This document shows positions 63,522 through 64,000 of a stretch of 64,000 bases of DNA, in pieces. Numbering within the stretch: position 1 is the stretch's first letter; every line of letters starts with the position of its first letter. The DNA lies in assembly GCF_029892445.1 (NCBI RefSeq), contig NZ_JARXVJ010000001.1, forward strand, positions 806,001-870,000, in the 5' to 3' direction. A model generated the notes under the pieces. It was not told the DNA's origin. It saw only the letters and a list, made by a program, of their open reading frames with translations, and did not search any database. A program made the position numbers and the translations under genes. The DNA comes from Chryseobacterium sp. H1D6B (GTDB lineage: Bacteria > Bacteroidota > Bacteroidia > Flavobacteriales > Weeksellaceae).

Positions 63522-64000
63522 TTATTGAATTAATGGAGTTGCCGCCACACCAGTGGTAGATGCTCCTACTCCCTGTGTAACATTAAATTCTTTTGCATAA
63601 GATCTGTCGAAAACCAATAAATTAAGCGTCCATATCCCAGCTGGAAAAGATGGATCAGGAGCAAATCCTTGATAATCTGCCTTTAGTTTCCAGGTACCGC
63701 CAGTATAATAAGCATATATCTGTGGAACCGGTGTCAGCCAGTCTGCAGAGAAAGTTCTAACAGGCTGTGTAAATCCAAATGAAGAAACTACAACAAGAAA
63801 TTTATTTGAATTAATCTTGGTGTCATATTCATTTACCCAATCTTTGTCTGAAGCATCACACGTGATTTTAAATTGAATAAGATTGATGGGAGCCGGAGAA
63901 TTCGGAACAAAAGAATCATTGTAAGCCGTAATCTTATTTTCCGGGGCTGGGGACTTAATCAGGAAAGTATAGTTTTCATTAGCTCCTAATTTTTCTATAG
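63522..64000 (-). CDS. Secreted paralogous surface protein 3, cut by window end
   Basis: The last 158 residues of a minus-strand gene whose start is outside the window. The stop codon is at 63522-63524. YDTKINSNKFLVVVSSFGF and IWTLNLLVFDRSYAKEFNVT match the other two paralogues, and TTGVAATPLIQ ends it. It is the first gene of the tandem set. Confidence 0.75.
   Translation of the reverse strand, partial: IEKLGANENYTFLIKSPAPENKITAYNDSFVPNSPAPINLIQFKITCDASDKDWVNEYDTKINSNKFLVVVSSFGFTQPVRTFSADWLTPVPQIYAYYTGGTWKLKADYQGFAPDPSFPAGIWTLNLLVFDRSYAKEFNVTQGVGASTTGVAATPLIQ

Noticed and set aside
1..64000. CRISPR arrays, tRNA, rRNA or intact transposase genes
   Set aside because: No spaced direct repeats, cloverleaf or transposase motif was found on either strand.

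Overview
The window reads as a chromosomal segment of a Bacteroidota bacterium, most likely Chryseobacterium or a close Weeksellaceae relative. The support is AT-rich DNA, promoters of the Bacteroidota type (TTG, about 19-20 nt, TAnnTTTG), few Shine-Dalgarno sequences, secreted proteins with type IX secretion (T9SS) C-terminal sorting domains, and Bacteroidota families such as DUF5777, the DUF2157/DUF4401/GDYXXLXY trio and short peptides with an LxRxxLKxxxAG leader. I see no tRNA, rRNA, CRISPR array or intact insertion sequence.

Left part (1-6.6 kb) is accessory. An alpha/beta hydrolase gene is followed by AT-rich, cassette-like genes (a secreted orphan, a DUF1877 protein and a large PIN-like protein) and by two elements that share a left arm; one of them has the form of an integron attC site. 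A second, 94% identical copy of the hydrolase 3' end lies 1,780 bp downstream. An XRE regulator with CTACA/TGTAG motifs upstream and a small palindromic repeat close the region.

6.6-17 kb holds a Kelch protein, a possible 32-residue peptide gene, a MarR regulator next to a rifampin ADP-ribosyltransferase (arr), a decayed gene, a three-gene membrane operon (DUF2157, DUF4401, GDYXXLXY), a lipoprotein gene broken at a poly-A tract, a TetR gene behind a perfect 40-bp palindrome, an SGNH-type esterase and a VOC protein. Two copies of a nested-hairpin repeat follow.

17-36.5 kb is mostly housekeeping and envelope: an FMN riboswitch with ribB, T9SS cargo, an outer-membrane TonB-type receptor, an MHS-family transporter, a methyltransferase, a racemase, an M43 metalloprotease, an ABC exporter, truA, lpxK with punA, a thioredoxin-like protein, dinB and a cytoplasmic alpha-amylase.

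36.5-37.5 kb carries three consecutive small minus-strand genes for Cys-rich peptides with a common leader; two of them have Gly-rich cores. One is only 56 residues, with six cysteines. This is the best candidate for an undescribed system here.

37.7-49.7 kb holds an esterase, an AraC regulator divergent from a cupin/alcohol dehydrogenase pair, HxlR divergent from an NmrA-like reductase with a clear shared operator, a nucleotide pyrophosphatase-like enzyme, a double-GNAT protein and a five-gene envelope operon (DUF5777 barrel, cytochrome c lipoprotein, YceI, ankyrin, DOMON-like T9SS protein). A Crp/Fnr gene lies just upstream of that operon, with a TGTGA-N6-TCACC site between them. DUF3467 follows.

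49.8-60.6 kb is the minus-strand rplK-rplA-rplJ-rplL / rpoB-rpoC cluster. It is split by a terminator, a new promoter and a leader of about 310 nt before rpoB. The usual nusG and secE are not upstream of rplK; instead there are a C1q-like surface protein and three tandem paralogous secreted proteins, the last cut by the window end.
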